Shown here in pieces: positions 8,573 through 17,845 of a stretch of DNA of 64,000 nucleotides. Positions within the stretch are counted from its first letter, which is position 1; each line of letters begins with the position of its first letter. The stretch comes from Haloplanus natans DSM 17983 (GTDB lineage: Archaea > Halobacteriota > Halobacteria > Halobacteriales > Haloferacaceae), in contig NZ_KE386573.1 of NCBI RefSeq assembly GCF_000427685.1, positions 1,472,938 through 1,536,937 on the forward strand, in the 5' to 3' direction. The notes under the pieces were generated by a model. The model saw only the letters and a list, made by a program, of their open reading frames with translations, had not been told where the DNA came from and ran no database searches. The position numbers and the translations under genes are program-made.

Positions 8573-9112
8573 TCACATCCCACGCAGCGAAAGCACCCCG
8601 CTCCCGAACCCAACGAGGACGAGTCCCACGACCGCGAAGAGCCCACCGAACGCCCCGGGAATCGCGAGCGCAATCAGCGGCGTGGTCCGTTTTACGAGGA
8701 AGCCGTTGGACGGTTCGCTGGGCGGATAGTACGCCCTCACGGTCGCGTTCTCGGGATAGTCAGCGAGGAACGCCTCGGCCGCAGACTGGTTGTCCACTCG
8801 TACGTTCGTCCCGGTCTCAGCGGTCCCCGGCGGCGTGACGTGCCCGCTCTCGTACGTCGTCCCGTCGACGGTGTAGCGGAACGTGACTCGAACTGACCAG
8901 TAGGGGTCGGGCGACTCTTCGCGATCCATTCCGCCACCGAGTTCGCGCGTCGCGTTCGTCGAGAGCACCGTCGCATCGACCGGTTTCGCGCTGGTGACGT
9001 ACTCGTTCGTCTGGAGTTCGTTAGCTATCGGGAGGCCGCCGAAACCGATACCGGCCAGGAAAAAAACGAGGCCGGCGACGCTCACGATCACTCGGAGGAC
9101 AGTTCTCATCAC
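8573..9112 (-). CDS. DUF3592-type membrane protein
   Basis: A 179-residue protein with one N-terminal membrane helix, an extracytoplasmic domain (about residues 35-140) and one or two C-terminal membrane helices. The middle part, with VDATVLSTNATRE, WSVRVTFRYTVDGTTYESGHV and ATVRAYYPPSEPSNGFL, follows the DUF3592 pattern (beta-rich domain ending in a YDPxxPxxS-like motif). The start could be either of two adjacent ATG codons. No function is known for the family. It converges on menC across repeat A. Confidence 0.75.
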   Translation of the reverse strand: MMRTVLRVIVSVAGLVFFLAGIGFGGLPIANELQTNEYVTSAKPVDATVLSTNATRELGGGMDREESPDPYWSVRVTFRYTVDGTTYESGHVTPPGTAETGTNVRVDNQSAAEAFLADYPENATVRAYYPPSEPSNGFLVKRTTPLIALAIPGAFGGLFAVVGLVLVGFGSGVLSLRGM

Positions 9113-9228
9113 CGGGAAGGGACACGGGAGCTACTGTAAAACTACTCCCGGCGAGTCGTACTGGAACCCGTAGCACACCTGATTCGGACGACCGTCGGAG
9201 CTATACGAATCGCCTCCCTAACGCCCCC

Positions 9229-9330
9229 ATGTCGACTGGACGGATGCTCTACGTGCTCGCGCTGTTTGCCGTCCTCGTGTTCTCGGCCGGCTTCGTCGTC
9301 ATCTGGGCGCTGTCGTACGGACCGCTCTAA
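9229..9330 (+). CDS. 33-residue single-helix membrane peptide
   Basis: The frame reads MSTGRMLYVLALFAVLVFSA followed by GFVVIWALSYGPL and stop. A short polar N-terminus and one membrane helix make it look like a real small membrane protein. The stop overlaps by 4 nt the stop of the gene on the other strand, a compact convergent arrangement common in this genome. Function unknown. Confidence 0.55.
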   Translation: MSTGRMLYVLALFAVLVFSAGFVVIWALSYGPL

Positions 9331-10166
9331 TCCTCGTCCCCGTGGGTGACGCCCTCCTGTCGGTCGGCCTGCAGTCGCCGGATCGTCGCCGCGGCGTTGC
9401 TCGCGTCGTAGCCGAAGTAGACGCCGTCGGCGTACGCCTCCGCCACTTCCGTCGCGTGTGCGAGGGCGTCGATGTCCACCTCGACGGCGTAGAGTTCGAT
9501 CCCGAGGCGGGTGTCGAGGCCGGCCAGTCGGCTCTCGAACCCCTTCACGATGGTTTCGAGCCAGTAGGTCGTCCCGTACGCGGTGTCGTAGATGGGGACG
9601 ACGAACTCCTCGACCATCGGGGCGAGGGCCTCGATGTCGACGCCGCTTCGCGCGCGGAGGTGGCCGGGGTAGGGGTCGGGATACAGGGTGAGAGACAGGT
9701 CGCCGGGGACCCGCTCTCGGATCGTCGACACGAAGTCGGTGACGACCGACGCGCGCCAGTCCTCGCGATCCGTGAACTCGCTCTCGGCGAAGCGGCGGTC
9801 ACACCGCTCACACCGGCAGTAGCCGTCGCGGGGAAAGCCCACGTCGTCGAGGCGGAGGTCGCCCCGTTCGGCGACACAGTCGTCGACGATTTCGAGCAAC
9901 CCCTCGCGGTAGCGGTCGTGGGTCGGACAGACGGACGACCAGTCGAAGTAGGGGCGCTCCCGCGTCGCCGGGCGGCCCTCGGCGTCGACGGCGGCGAGGC
10001 TCGGATCGTCGCCGACGGCGGCGTTGTCGCCGAACAGAGACACCATGTTGACGCCCGTCGAGAGCGGCGCCGCGGCACGGCCGGTCACGTCTTTCACCTC
10101 GTAGAACCCCCGGTCGAACGCCGACCACTCCAGTTCCTCGGCGTTGCGGGTGACGACACCGTACAT
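9327..10166 (-). CDS. Uncharacterised haloarchaeal protein, possible TIM-barrel hydrolase
   Basis: A 279-residue soluble protein without signal peptide or membrane segment. A cysteine cluster CRCERCDRRF (about residues 117-126) could bind zinc. Stretches such as SLTLYPDPYPGHL, EALAPMVEEFVVPIYDTAYG and LGIELYAVEVDIDALAHATE have the alternating strand-helix character of (beta/alpha)8 glycoside-hydrolase-like proteins, and YADGVYFGYDASNAAATIR near the end fits a final barrel strand and helix. No catalytic pair can be assigned with confidence, so the fold is an inference. Confidence 0.65.
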   Translation of the reverse strand: MYGVVTRNAEELEWSAFDRGFYEVKDVTGRAAAPLSTGVNMVSLFGDNAAVGDDPSLAAVDAEGRPATRERPYFDWSSVCPTHDRYREGLLEIVDDCVAERGDLRLDDVGFPRDGYCRCERCDRRFAESEFTDREDWRASVVTDFVSTIRERVPGDLSLTLYPDPYPGHLRARSGVDIEALAPMVEEFVVPIYDTAYGTTYWLETIVKGFESRLAGLDTRLGIELYAVEVDIDALAHATEVAEAYADGVYFGYDASNAAATIRRLQADRQEGVTHGDED

Positions 10167-10208
10167 ACTCGGCGGGTAGAGTCGGGCGGGGGTAAGTGAT
10201 TCGGATGG

Positions 10209-10682
10209 TTAGGGTTCGGGCGGCGGCGGCCCGTCTCGTGACACCTCGTCGGTGCCCGTGAGGCGCCACAGCCCCACCGCGGCGATCGCTCCGATGCCGA
10301 GGGCGACAGCGAGGAACGTCCCGCCGGAGCCCACGTTGTCTACCGAGATGACGGAGAACCCGTAGTAGCGGCCACGATAGCGGACGTAGTCGTACGACGC
10401 GAGCCGTTCCGTGTCGGTGTCCGCTGGCAGACGAGCGGTTCTATCGTCGCCGTCGAACGCGCCGCCGTCACCGCCGTCGAACGCCCGTTGGAACGCGTCC
10501 TGCGTCGCTGGCAGGAGATCCTCGAACGCGACGACGCTCGCGCCCTCGGGGACCGAAGCCCGCGGCTCCTCGTCGAGGGAGACGGTGAGGCCGCCGGGCG
10601 ACGGGTCGATGGACCCGGATGCGACGAGGAGTCCGAGTCCCACCAGTAAGAGGGCGAGTTGGCCCACGGTGGCTCGGTTCAC
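10209..10682 (-). CDS. Uncharacterised membrane-anchored protein
   Basis: A 157-residue protein with an N-terminal hydrophobic helix (about residues 7-25), an acidic extracytoplasmic segment with ATQDAFQRAFDGG and DYVRYRGRYYGFSVISVD, a second helix (about 122-142) and a proline-rich tail. The layout, two helices around a small external domain, recurs in haloarchaea, but no function is known. Its upstream side borders the MITE-like element at 10734. Confidence 0.7.
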   Translation of the reverse strand: MNRATVGQLALLLVGLGLLVASGSIDPSPGGLTVSLDEEPRASVPEGASVVAFEDLLPATQDAFQRAFDGGDGGAFDGDDRTARLPADTDTERLASYDYVRYRGRYYGFSVISVDNVGSGGTFLAVALGIGAIAAVGLWRLTGTDEVSRDGPPPPEP

Positions 10683-10733
10683 GGCAGCGAAAGGACCACG
10701 GACGCGTATATGGTTTGTGACCGGTGCGTGAGG

Positions 10734-11050
10734 TAGTGTTCAGATAAGCTGGAGAAATTGGGACCACCTCGAAAGCCCCGCCTCGCTGGAGTCGGGGGCC
10801 TTGCTGCGCGCGCTCCCTCCGGTCGCGTGCTTGTGTCGGCCGCCTTCCTCCAGCGAGGCGCCCCTTTCAGTCCCACCCGAGTCGGCTGGCCAATCGGCCG
10901 CCGCCGGGCGGGACTGAAAGGGGCCGTCGTCTCGGCATACCCGGACGATGCAAGCACCGCAACGGAGTGAGGAGCGCAGCGGGTCCCGGGAGCCGAGACG
11001 ACGGGGGCTTTCGAGGTGTTCTCAATCCAAGCCCTCTAATCTGAACAGTA
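10734..11050. mobile_element. 317-bp MITE-like multi-hairpin element
   Basis: Terminal inverted repeats TAGTGTTCAGATAAG (10734-10748) and CTAATCTGAACAGTA (11036-11050) match at 13 of 15 positions. The element is flanked by a perfect 10-bp direct repeat CGGTGCGTGA (10722-10731 and 11052-11061), as expected of a target-site duplication. Inside is a nested set of stems: CCACCTCGAAAGCCCC (10764-10779) with its complement at 11004-11018; 10781-10791 with 10848-10858; 10861-10878 with 10906-10923; 10924-10936 with 10992-11004. It holds no open frame that resembles a protein. This is a non-autonomous element; its parent transposase is not in the window. Confidence 0.75.
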
Positions 11051-11145
11051 TCGGTGCGTGACGCCGACGCTCTCGGCGTGGCGGCGGAAGAATGGAGTCA
11101 CGGGGCGGGGCGGCCTGCGAGTCGACGACTGTCGCGCCGTCGCGG

Positions 11146-11250
11146 CTACTCCTCGACGTCGACTTCCACCGGCTCCTTGTCGCCGGACATGAGGACGTAG
11201 CCGATTGCGATCAGTGCGAGCACTAGGATGAACTTCGTCTTCCCTGACAT
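11146..11250 (-). CDS. 34-residue membrane peptide
   Basis: The frame reads MSGKTKFILVLALIAIGYVL then MSGDKEPVEVDVEE and stop: a lysine-containing start, one membrane helix and an acidic tail. Peptides of this MSGKTK...EPVEV type are familiar from haloarchaeal genomes, usually unannotated or hypothetical. It is upstream of nothing on its strand except the MITE-like element, and 21 nt from the pyrI stop. Function unknown. Confidence 0.6.
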   Translation of the reverse strand: MSGKTKFILVLALIAIGYVLMSGDKEPVEVDVEE

Positions 11251-11271
11251 ACCCTTTCGTTGGACCACCGG

Positions 11272-11757
11272 TCACAAAGCGGTTTCGCCCGCCCCACGGG
11301 TGTCGATGTGTTCGGCCACGTCGCCCTCGCGGATGATGGTGTCGCAGTACGTACACCTGACGCCGTCTTCGAGCACCTCGAACGCCGTTTGGACGGGTTC
11401 GTCGGCGTTCGTGATGCAGTTGTGGTTGGGACAGACGAGGATGCCCGTCACCGACGCCGTCCGCTCCACGCGGTTCTTATCGACCACCTCGAAATCCCGG
11501 ATGATGTTGATGGTCGCCTCCGGGGCGATCAGGGAGAGTACGTCCACCTCGGACTGGCTGAGTTCCCGGCCCTCGACTTTGACCACGTCCTTTCGCCCCA
11601 GTTTGTCGCTGGGGACGTTCATGCCGATGCTGACGCTCTCGCCGCCACTGCCGTCGATGCCGAGGATGGCGAGGACGTTGAGCGCCTGACCGCCGGTGAC
11701 GTGGTCGATTACGGTGCCGTCGCGAATCTTGCTGACGCGGAGTTCCTTGTCGGTCAT
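11272..11757 (-). CDS. pyrI: Aspartate carbamoyltransferase regulatory subunit PyrI
   Basis: Regulatory chain of aspartate transcarbamoylase; binds nucleotide effectors and zinc. The 161-residue protein starts [20 protein letters not shown], as PyrI proteins do, has the effector-domain core NVLAILGI and [20 protein letters not shown], and ends with the zinc domain CPNHNCITN...CTYCDTII (four cysteines). The first codons overlap the pyrB stop by 4 nt, so catalytic and regulatory chains are made from one message. Confidence 0.96.
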   Translation of the reverse strand: MTDKELRVSKIRDGTVIDHVTGGQALNVLAILGIDGSGGESVSIGMNVPSDKLGRKDVVKVEGRELSQSEVDVLSLIAPEATINIIRDFEVVDKNRVERTASVTGILVCPNHNCITNADEPVQTAFEVLEDGVRCTYCDTIIREGDVAEHIDTRGAGETAL

Positions 11758-12668
11758 TGCTCGCCTCCAAGCAGGATATCGAGCAGCGCCATCCGGACGG
11801 GCACGCCGTTGTGGGCCTGCTCGAAGTATTTCGCGCGCGTCGTCTCGTCCACCTCGGGCGCGATTTCGTCGACGCGCGGGAGCGGGTGCATCACGGTCAG
11901 GTCGTCGGACGCGTCCGCAAGCACCTCGTTGTTGATGCGGTACTCGCCGGCGACTTCGCGGTACTCCCGTTCCTCCGGGAAGCGCTCGCGTTGGATGCGG
12001 GTGACATAGAGCACGTCGAGTTCGGGGAGCACCTCCTCGAGGTCGGTGTGTTCGCGCACCTGCGCGCCCGCTTCGTGCAGGTCGTAGCGCACGTTCCGGG
12101 GCAGGCGCAGGCTCTCGGGGCTGATGAACTGCTGGCGCACGTCGAAGTTGGTGAGCGCGTGGGCCAGCGAGTGCACCGTCCGTCCGTACTTCAGATCGCC
12201 CATGATCCCGACGGTGATGTCGTCTAGCCCCGCGGTCTCGCGGATGGTGTAGAGATCGAGCAGCGTCTGACTCGGGTGTTGCCCGGCGCCGTCACCCGCA
12301 TTGACCAGCGGCACGCCGACGAACTCCGAGGCGAGTTTCGCCGACCCCTCGCTCGGATGCCGGAGGACGATGGCGTCGGCGTACCCCTCGACGACCCGCA
12401 TCGTGTCCGCGAGGCTCTCGCCTTTCTTGACCGACGAGGATTCGACCGAGCCCATATCGATCGTTTCGCCGCCGAGGCGTTTCATCGCCGACTCGAAGCT
12501 CATCTTCGTCCGCGTGCTCGGCTCGAAAAAGCAGAGCGCGAGGACGCGGCCGTCGTGGCGACCACGGACGAGGTCGGGGTCGGCATCGACCGCCGCCGCG
12601 TGGTCGAGCACCGCCTCGATGTCGTCCCGTGAGAGGTGGGCCGCACTGATGAGGTGGTCCTGCAACAT
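11754..12668 (-). CDS. pyrB: Aspartate carbamoyltransferase catalytic subunit PyrB
   Basis: Joins carbamoyl phosphate and aspartate in the pyrimidine pathway. The 304-residue protein has the carbamoyl-phosphate motif [13 protein letters not shown], the loop [12 protein letters not shown], the HPSEGSA segment, [19 protein letters not shown] and the aspartate-binding HPLPRVDEI. Length and motif order match the archaeal family. It is the first gene of the pyrB-pyrI pair. Confidence 0.97.
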   Translation of the reverse strand: MLQDHLISAAHLSRDDIEAVLDHAAAVDADPDLVRGRHDGRVLALCFFEPSTRTKMSFESAMKRLGGETIDMGSVESSSVKKGESLADTMRVVEGYADAIVLRHPSEGSAKLASEFVGVPLVNAGDGAGQHPSQTLLDLYTIRETAGLDDITVGIMGDLKYGRTVHSLAHALTNFDVRQQFISPESLRLPRNVRYDLHEAGAQVREHTDLEEVLPELDVLYVTRIQRERFPEEREYREVAGEYRINNEVLADASDDLTVMHPLPRVDEIAPEVDETTRAKYFEQAHNGVPVRMALLDILLGGEQ

Positions 12669-12713
12669 TACGTGTGTGAGCCACCCGTGGCGTCTTCAAT
12701 CCCTCGGGACCGA

Positions 12714-13967
12714 TCAGGGCCAGTTCCCGCCGTCGTCGAACGCGTCCGCCACCCGCTCGATGGCGACGACGTAGGCCGCCGTCCGGAAGTTCGGCACGTC
12801 GGACGCCTCGAACGTCCGGACGAGGCGGTCGAACGCCTCCGTGATGATCCGTTCGAGTTCGTCGTTGACGCGCGCTTCGGTCCACGAGAACCGCTGGCGG
12901 TTCTGCACCCACTCGAAATAGGAGACGGTGACGCCGCCCGCGTTCGCCAACACGTCGGGGAAGACGTAGACGTCGCGCTCGGTGAGCACGTCGTCGGCGT
13001 TCGGCGTCAGCGGGCCGTTGGCCGCCTCGACGATCACGTCGGCCCGCACGTCGCGGGCGATATCGGCCGTGACCGCGTTTTCGAGTGCCGCCGGCACCAG
13101 CAGATCCACGTCCGCCGTCAACAGTTCCTCGTTCGTCAGTTCCTCGTCCGCGCCCTCGTAGCCGACGACCGACCCCGCCTCGCGTTTGTGCGCCTTGACC
13201 GCCGCCGTATCGAGGCCGTCGCCACAGTAGACGCCGCCCCGCGAGTCGCTGACTGCGACGACCGTCGCGCCGATATCCTCCAGCAACCTCGCGGCGACCG
13301 ATCCGGCGTTGCCGTATCCCTGCACCGCGACCGTCGCGCCCTCGATGCCGCGGTCGAGGTAGTCGAAGGCCTCGCGCGCGGTGAGCATCACGGATCGGCC
13401 GGTCGCCTCGACCCGGCCGGCACTCCCCCCGGAGGACGGCGCCTTCCCCGTGACGACGCCGGGTTCGGTCGTCCGCTCCAGCGTCTCGTAGGTGTCCTTG
13501 ATCCAGTTCATCTCCCGTTGCCCCGTGTTCACGTCGGGCGCCGGTATGTCGCGGTCCGAGCCGATGATCGGCCGGAGTTCGACCGCGAACGCGCGCGTGA
13601 TCCGTTCGAGTTCGTCCGCGGAGTAGTCGCGGGGATCGAACGCGATGCCACCCTTCGCGCCGCCGTAGGGGATGTCGACGACGGCGCATTTGTACACCAT
13701 CCAGCCCGAGAGCGCCTTCACCTCGTCGCGGGTGACGTTCGGGTGATAGCGGATGCCCCCCTTGTACGGCCCCCGGTCGCCGTTGAACTGCGAGCGGTAG
13801 GCGCGAAACTGCTCGATCGAGCCGTCGTCCATGTCGACCGAGAGCGTCGTCGACAGCACCCGCTCCGGTCGTTTGAGCCGCTCGATCACGTCGTCGTCGA
13901 CCTCGGAGTAGGCGGCCGCATCGTCGATCTGTTCCTGAAGACTCTCGAACGGGTTGATGTCCGCCAT
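12714..13967 (-). CDS. gdhB: Glu/Leu/Phe/Val-family glutamate dehydrogenase
   Basis: Interconverts glutamate and 2-oxoglutarate plus ammonia with a nicotinamide cofactor. The 417-residue protein has substrate-domain motifs [18 protein letters not shown] and [17 protein letters not shown] (catalytic lysine), [20 protein letters not shown], and a Rossmann domain with [17 protein letters not shown]. The acidic residue after the last strand (SDSRGG) leaves cofactor preference open. Several gdh paralogues are normal in haloarchaea, so the suffix B is only a guess. Confidence 0.92.
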   Translation of the reverse strand: MADINPFESLQEQIDDAAAYSEVDDDVIERLKRPERVLSTTLSVDMDDGSIEQFRAYRSQFNGDRGPYKGGIRYHPNVTRDEVKALSGWMVYKCAVVDIPYGGAKGGIAFDPRDYSADELERITRAFAVELRPIIGSDRDIPAPDVNTGQREMNWIKDTYETLERTTEPGVVTGKAPSSGGSAGRVEATGRSVMLTAREAFDYLDRGIEGATVAVQGYGNAGSVAARLLEDIGATVVAVSDSRGGVYCGDGLDTAAVKAHKREAGSVVGYEGADEELTNEELLTADVDLLVPAALENAVTADIARDVRADVIVEAANGPLTPNADDVLTERDVYVFPDVLANAGGVTVSYFEWVQNRQRFSWTEARVNDELERIITEAFDRLVRTFEASDVPNFRTAAYVVAIERVADAFDDGGNWP

Positions 13968-14013
13968 TCCTGTACTGGTTCCCCCTCCGGGAATACAGAC
14001 TTTTCGACACCGA

Positions 14014-14844
14014 TCACCCGTCGTCGGGTACCCGATCCAGGATGCGCTCGGCGCGCGCGATCAGCGGCGCGTCGATCATCTCGCCGTCCACCGCGAAGAC
14101 GCCGCGGCCCTCGCGGTCCGCGTCCTCCCGCGCCGTCAGTACCCGCTCTGCCCACGCCACCTCGTCGGGGTCGGGCGCGAGGGCGTCGTGGACCACCGCT
14201 ACCTGTCCCGGGTGGACGACCATCTTTCCGTCGTAGCCGAGCGTCGCCGCGAACCGGGTTTCCTCGCGCAACCCCTCGTGGTCGTCGAGATCCGTATACA
14301 CCGTGTCCACGGCCTCGACGCCTCCCGCTCGCGCCGCCACCACGACGCGTTCGCGGGCGTAGAGCACCTCGGTCCCCTCGCCGGTCCGGGTGGCGCCGAG
14401 GTCGGCCGCGAGGTCCTCCGCGCCGAAACAGAGCGCGTCGACGGCGGGCGTCGCCGCCACCTCGCGGGCGTCGAGGACGCCCGTCGCCGTCTCGATCAGG
14501 GCGAGGATGGGGATCGACAGGCCGCGGGCGTCGAGGGCCTCGGCCACCCGCGGCACCGTCTCGGCGTCCGCCTTCGGGACCATCACCGCGTCGAGGCGGT
14601 CGGCGCCCGCGAGGGCGTCGAGATCCGTCGCGGGGTCGGCGTCGACCCGGACCGCCACCTCGGCCTCGGGATCGAACGACCCGTCGGCGAGGAGGTCGGC
14701 GACGGCCGTACGGGCCTCCGCTTTCCGGGGCGGCGCCACGGCGTCCTCGAGGTCAAAGACGACGGTGTCGGCGCCGGTCGATGGCGCCTTCCGGCACATA
14801 TCGGGGCGGTCGCCGGGCGAGAACAGGACGGTTCGGCGGGTCAT
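14014..14844 (-). CDS. CitE-like citramalyl-CoA / malyl-CoA lyase
   Basis: HpcH/HpaI aldolase family, (beta/alpha)8 enzyme that cleaves or forms acyl-CoA C-C bonds with magnesium. The 276-residue protein begins [18 protein letters not shown], and has [18 protein letters not shown] (metal and CoA region), [43 protein letters not shown] and [13 protein letters not shown], all typical of stand-alone CitE-type lyases. No citrate lyase alpha or gamma subunit gene is nearby, so a role in malyl-CoA, citramalyl-CoA or beta-methylmalyl-CoA chemistry (as in the haloarchaeal methylaspartate cycle) is more likely than citrate cleavage. Confidence 0.85.
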   Translation of the reverse strand: MTRRTVLFSPGDRPDMCRKAPSTGADTVVFDLEDAVAPPRKAEARTAVADLLADGSFDPEAEVAVRVDADPATDLDALAGADRLDAVMVPKADAETVPRVAEALDARGLSIPILALIETATGVLDAREVAATPAVDALCFGAEDLAADLGATRTGEGTEVLYARERVVVAARAGGVEAVDTVYTDLDDHEGLREETRFAATLGYDGKMVVHPGQVAVVHDALAPDPDEVAWAERVLTAREDADREGRGVFAVDGEMIDAPLIARAERILDRVPDDG

Positions 14845-14917
14845 GGCGAATCGAGGGCCGCCGGGGAGATGAAAGTTGGTAGCGTCCGAACCCCCCGTTC
14901 GATCGGGTGGGCGCCGC

Positions 14918-15313
14918 TCAAGCGGACAGAGCGAGGCCGACAGCCACGACGTTCACGACCGACGCGAACGTCCACGGAAGCGCGAGGCCGGCGGGAACCA
15001 GTCCACGGTAGTCCGCGGGCATGACCGTCCAGCCGACGACGGCGACGGCGACGGCCCCGACTTTCAGGAGTGCAAGCGCGCCGACGACGCCCACGTCGGC
15101 GATGAGGCCGGCGGCGACGGGATTGACCTCGGTCAGGCCGAGACGGAGGCCGTAGACGGTGAGGGCGCTGTCGGCGACGAGGCTCGCCAGCGCGGCGACC
15201 CAGAGCCACCCGGCGTACGTCGTCGTCAGGGGGGCGATGGCATCGAGTCCGCCACCGTGGACGGCGATCCAGGTCGTCTCCCGTGATCGGGACTCCGCCG
15301 TATCGGTCGACAT
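14918..15313 (-). CDS. DUF5658-like membrane protein
   Basis: A 131-residue protein with about four membrane helices. The segment WLWVAALASLVADSALTVYG followed by LRLGLTEVNPVAAGLI carries the Asp...GL...E-x-NP pattern of DUF5658 proteins. The ATG at 15313 was preferred to one 14 codons upstream because the extension would be polar and unlike the family. Function unknown. Confidence 0.75.
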   Translation of the reverse strand: MSTDTAESRSRETTWIAVHGGGLDAIAPLTTTYAGWLWVAALASLVADSALTVYGLRLGLTEVNPVAAGLIADVGVVGALALLKVGAVAVAVVGWTVMPADYRGLVPAGLALPWTFASVVNVVAVGLALSA

Positions 15314-15407
15314 ACACTTAGGATGGACGACGACCCCCGTGAGTATACGCCGCATACGCGAGTAAATGACCGATTATCGGGGCGAAATCGCGGACAGAAA
15401 GGCCCGG

Positions 15408-16250
15408 TCAGTCGAGCGCGGCGTCCAACCGGTCGATCAGCCCCTCGTTGCCGAGATACACCGGCGTTCGTTGGTGGAGCCCGTCCGGTTCGATGTCCAG
15501 CACCGACCCCGCCCCGTCCGAACTCCGGCCGCCGGCGCACTCGATTACGTAGCCGACGGGGTTACACTCGAACTGGAGGCGGAGTTTCCCCTCGGGCGCC
15601 GACCGGAGCGCCGGGTAGGCGAACACGCCGCCGTAGGTGAGCACTTGGTTCACGTCGCCGATCATCGCCCCGCCGTACCGGAGTTTCAGCTCCGACTCTA
15701 TCTCGTCGACGTAGGCGGCGAAGTCGTCGGGCCAGTCGGGGACGCGCCCGCCGAAGCCGTACACCGTCGGGTCGTCGGGCAGGGTTACGTCCTCGTTCAG
15801 CACGGTCGGCTCGCCGTCCTCGATCAGATACTCGGTCACCGAGCCATCGCGGGCGAAGGCCATCGTCGTGATCGGACCGTAGAGGACGTAGCCCGCGGCG
15901 ACCAACTCGCGGCCGCTCGCCGGGAGTGGAGCGTCGTAGACGCCGACGATGGTGCCCATGACGTTGTTGGGTTCGAGATTCGAGGAGCCGTCGAGCGGGT
16001 CGACGGCGACTGCGTAGCCCTCGCCCGTGTCCACGACACCCCCGCGTTCCTCGCTGGCGTAGGCACCGACGCCGTCGACGCCGCCCAGCCGCGTTTCGAG
16101 CAGTTCGTCGGCGTACTCGTCGGCCGCCAGACGGCGCTCGCCGGAAGGGTTCTTTGCGTCCGCCTTCTCGCGGCGACCGGGGAGCCCCGTCCGAATCTCG
16201 GGGGCCGCGCCCGCGACGGCCGCACGGATCGCGGCGACGGTGTCGGTCAT
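15408..16250 (-). CDS. fbp: Fructose-1,6-bisphosphatase
   Basis: Inositol-phosphatase-fold enzyme of gluconeogenesis. The 280-residue protein contains ASEERGG and [20 protein letters not shown], the metal-binding DPLDGSSN motif of class I FBPases, plus [10 protein letters not shown] and [12 protein letters not shown] near the substrate site. The ATG at 16250 shares one base with the stop of the aldolase gene upstream, so the pair is an operon giving fructose 6-phosphate from triose phosphates. Confidence 0.92.
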   Translation of the reverse strand: MTDTVAAIRAAVAGAAPEIRTGLPGRREKADAKNPSGERRLAADEYADELLETRLGGVDGVGAYASEERGGVVDTGEGYAVAVDPLDGSSNLEPNNVMGTIVGVYDAPLPASGRELVAAGYVLYGPITTMAFARDGSVTEYLIEDGEPTVLNEDVTLPDDPTVYGFGGRVPDWPDDFAAYVDEIESELKLRYGGAMIGDVNQVLTYGGVFAYPALRSAPEGKLRLQFECNPVGYVIECAGGRSSDGAGSVLDIEPDGLHQRTPVYLGNEGLIDRLDAALD

Positions 16251-17062
16251 CAGTCGCTCGCTTCGAGACCCGCGGTGGCCGACAGCGCCTCGTCGACCGT
16301 GGCGTCGTCGAAGATGACCGCCTCGAGCCCGTCGAGGATCGCCTCGGGGTTCTCGCGCTGGAAGACGTTGCGCCCGACCGCCAGGCCGGAGGCGCCGGCG
16401 TCCATCGCCTCGCGCACCGTCGAGAGGAACGCCTCGTCGCTCGTCTTCGACCCGCCGCTCATGACCACTCGCATGTCGCCCGCGCTCCGGACGGCCCAGT
16501 CCATCGCGTCCGCCGAGCCGGGGTATTTCACCTTCGCGATGTCGGCGCCGAGTTCGAGACCGAGACGGGTGGCGTAGGCGATGGTGTCCGGGCTCGTGTC
16601 GTCTTTCAGCCCCTGTCCGCGCGGGTAGGACCACATCACGACGCCCATATCGTGTTCGCGGGCTTTCTCCTGGGCCTGCCGGAACTCCTCGGCCATCTCG
16701 ACTTCGTTGTTCGAGCCGCCATAGAGCGTGAAGCCGATGGCGTCGGCGCCGACCTCGGCCGCGTAGTCGACCGACCAGTTGACCGCGGAGTCGGGTTCGC
16801 CCATCCAGAGGTTGCTCGTCCCGTTGAGCTTCGCCAGGAGTGTCACGTCGTCCTCGTAGGACGGGTAGTACGCCTCGGCGACGCCTTTCTGGACGGCGAC
16901 GGCGGTCACCGCGTCGTGGGTCCCCACGTCGAACACCGTCGACGGGTCGGTCGTCTCCGGCACCGGTTCGAAGTCGACCGGCCCGTGTTCGAGGCCGTGA
17001 TCGTACGCGAGAATCAACGCCTTGCCGTCGCGAGTGATCGCGTCGTCAGCACCGGGAATCAT
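16250..17062 (-). CDS. fba: Archaeal class I fructose-bisphosphate aldolase (DhnA type)
   Basis: A 270-residue Schiff-base aldolase of the archaeal DhnA family. Visible elements are [18 protein letters not shown] near the N-terminus, [35 protein letters not shown] (catalytic Lys in KVKYPG) and [12 protein letters not shown] with AVGRNVFQ (phosphate binding). The start at 17062 is 25-35 nt after a CACACATAAAG box; longer in-frame starts lack family similarity. Paralogues of this family make 2-amino-3,7-dideoxyheptulosonate for aromatic amino acids, but the one-base overlap with fbp argues for sugar metabolism. Confidence 0.85.
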   Translation of the reverse strand: MIPGADDAITRDGKALILAYDHGLEHGPVDFEPVPETTDPSTVFDVGTHDAVTAVAVQKGVAEAYYPSYEDDVTLLAKLNGTSNLWMGEPDSAVNWSVDYAAEVGADAIGFTLYGGSNNEVEMAEEFRQAQEKAREHDMGVVMWSYPRGQGLKDDTSPDTIAYATRLGLELGADIAKVKYPGSADAMDWAVRSAGDMRVVMSGGSKTSDEAFLSTVREAMDAGASGLAVGRNVFQRENPEAILDGLEAVIFDDATVDEALSATAGLEASD

Positions 17063-17381
17063 GTGTGTAGACCTACCGGCGAAATCACACATAAAGCGTG
17101 TGGTCGGCGGCGGACGGTCGTCACATCGACTCGCCGCAATCAAAAACAGGACGCAGGTGGCGACCGAGGATTGAAACACGTCCACGGCTCGAGCAGAACT
17201 ACCGACCGTGGTCGTTTCCCTCCTGGTCGCCGTCACCACGAACGGCCGTGCCCTCGAAATCGAGGCGACGTGCGATACACCGGAGCAACAGTCACGTACC
17301 TACGGCTAGGCGGCCATCGGCGAGACGATAGTCGAGCGGCCGGCGTGGCTGTCGCGAGCGTGCGACGCGGAGGGTCGACGC
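17063..17381. other. Intergenic stretch upstream of fba
   Basis: About 320 nt without a convincing gene. The right-to-left promoter of fba-fbp (ATAAAG around 17090) lies at the low end. No strong palindrome, TATA pair or repeat was seen in the rest. Confidence 0.5.
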
Positions 17382-17786
17382 TCAGTCCGGACGCCCGGCG
17401 AGGTATTCGTTGATCGCCTCGATGATGTCGCCGACGAGCGTGTTCTGGTCGACGAAGTGGTCCCTGTCGATGGCGATTTCGAGCCCCTCGCCCTCGGCGA
17501 CGGCGAAGTTCATCTCGACGGCGTTCTCGAACACGTCGATCCGACAGTCGAAGTCGCCGTGCATCTGCTTGAAGAGGTTGTTGATATACTCCTTCTCCAG
17601 CGTTTCGAGCCTGAGCTCGTCGATTGCGCGCTCGATGTTTCGCTCGTCGTACGTTTGGCGTACGTCGGAACGGAGATAGTGAATCGTGTGGGCGTCGCGC
17701 GTGTAGCCGATGATCGAACGGAGGCTGTCGTCCGTCTGTGCACGGATCACCGACTCGATTCGTTCGCCGAACTCGGTCGAATCCAT
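17382..17786 (-). CDS. Conserved haloarchaeal protein of unknown function
   Basis: A 134-residue soluble, acidic protein: helical N-terminal half (EFGERIESVIRAQTDDSLRS, then ERNIERAIDELRLETLEKEY) and a C-terminal part with FENAVEMNFAVAEGEGLEIAIDRDH. No membrane segment or metal motif. It resembles a group of small haloarchaeal proteins often found near signalling or stress genes; I cannot assign a function. Confidence 0.65.
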   Translation of the reverse strand: MDSTEFGERIESVIRAQTDDSLRSIIGYTRDAHTIHYLRSDVRQTYDERNIERAIDELRLETLEKEYINNLFKQMHGDFDCRIDVFENAVEMNFAVAEGEGLEIAIDRDHFVDQNTLVGDIIEAINEYLAGRPD

Positions 17787-17845
17787 GAGGGCCGATCACT
17801 GGTGATCGGCGGACGTGAATAAAGCTTTGTGCCCGGGCGGCCACC

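Noticed and set aside
10734-11050. Interpreting the 317-bp element as a tRNA or known stable RNA gene
   Set aside because: The stems do not match tRNA, 5S, SRP or RNase P patterns, and the flanking direct repeat points to insertion.
12636-14882. 748-codon plus-strand frame opposite pyrB, gdh and citE-like genes
   Set aside because: Antisense shadow; its 3' part is Arg/Pro repeats and the true genes on the minus strand are unmistakable.
17168-17177. GGATTGAAAC, resembling the end of a haloarchaeal CRISPR repeat
   Set aside because: Only a single 10-base match without spaced repeats or cas genes; no array present.
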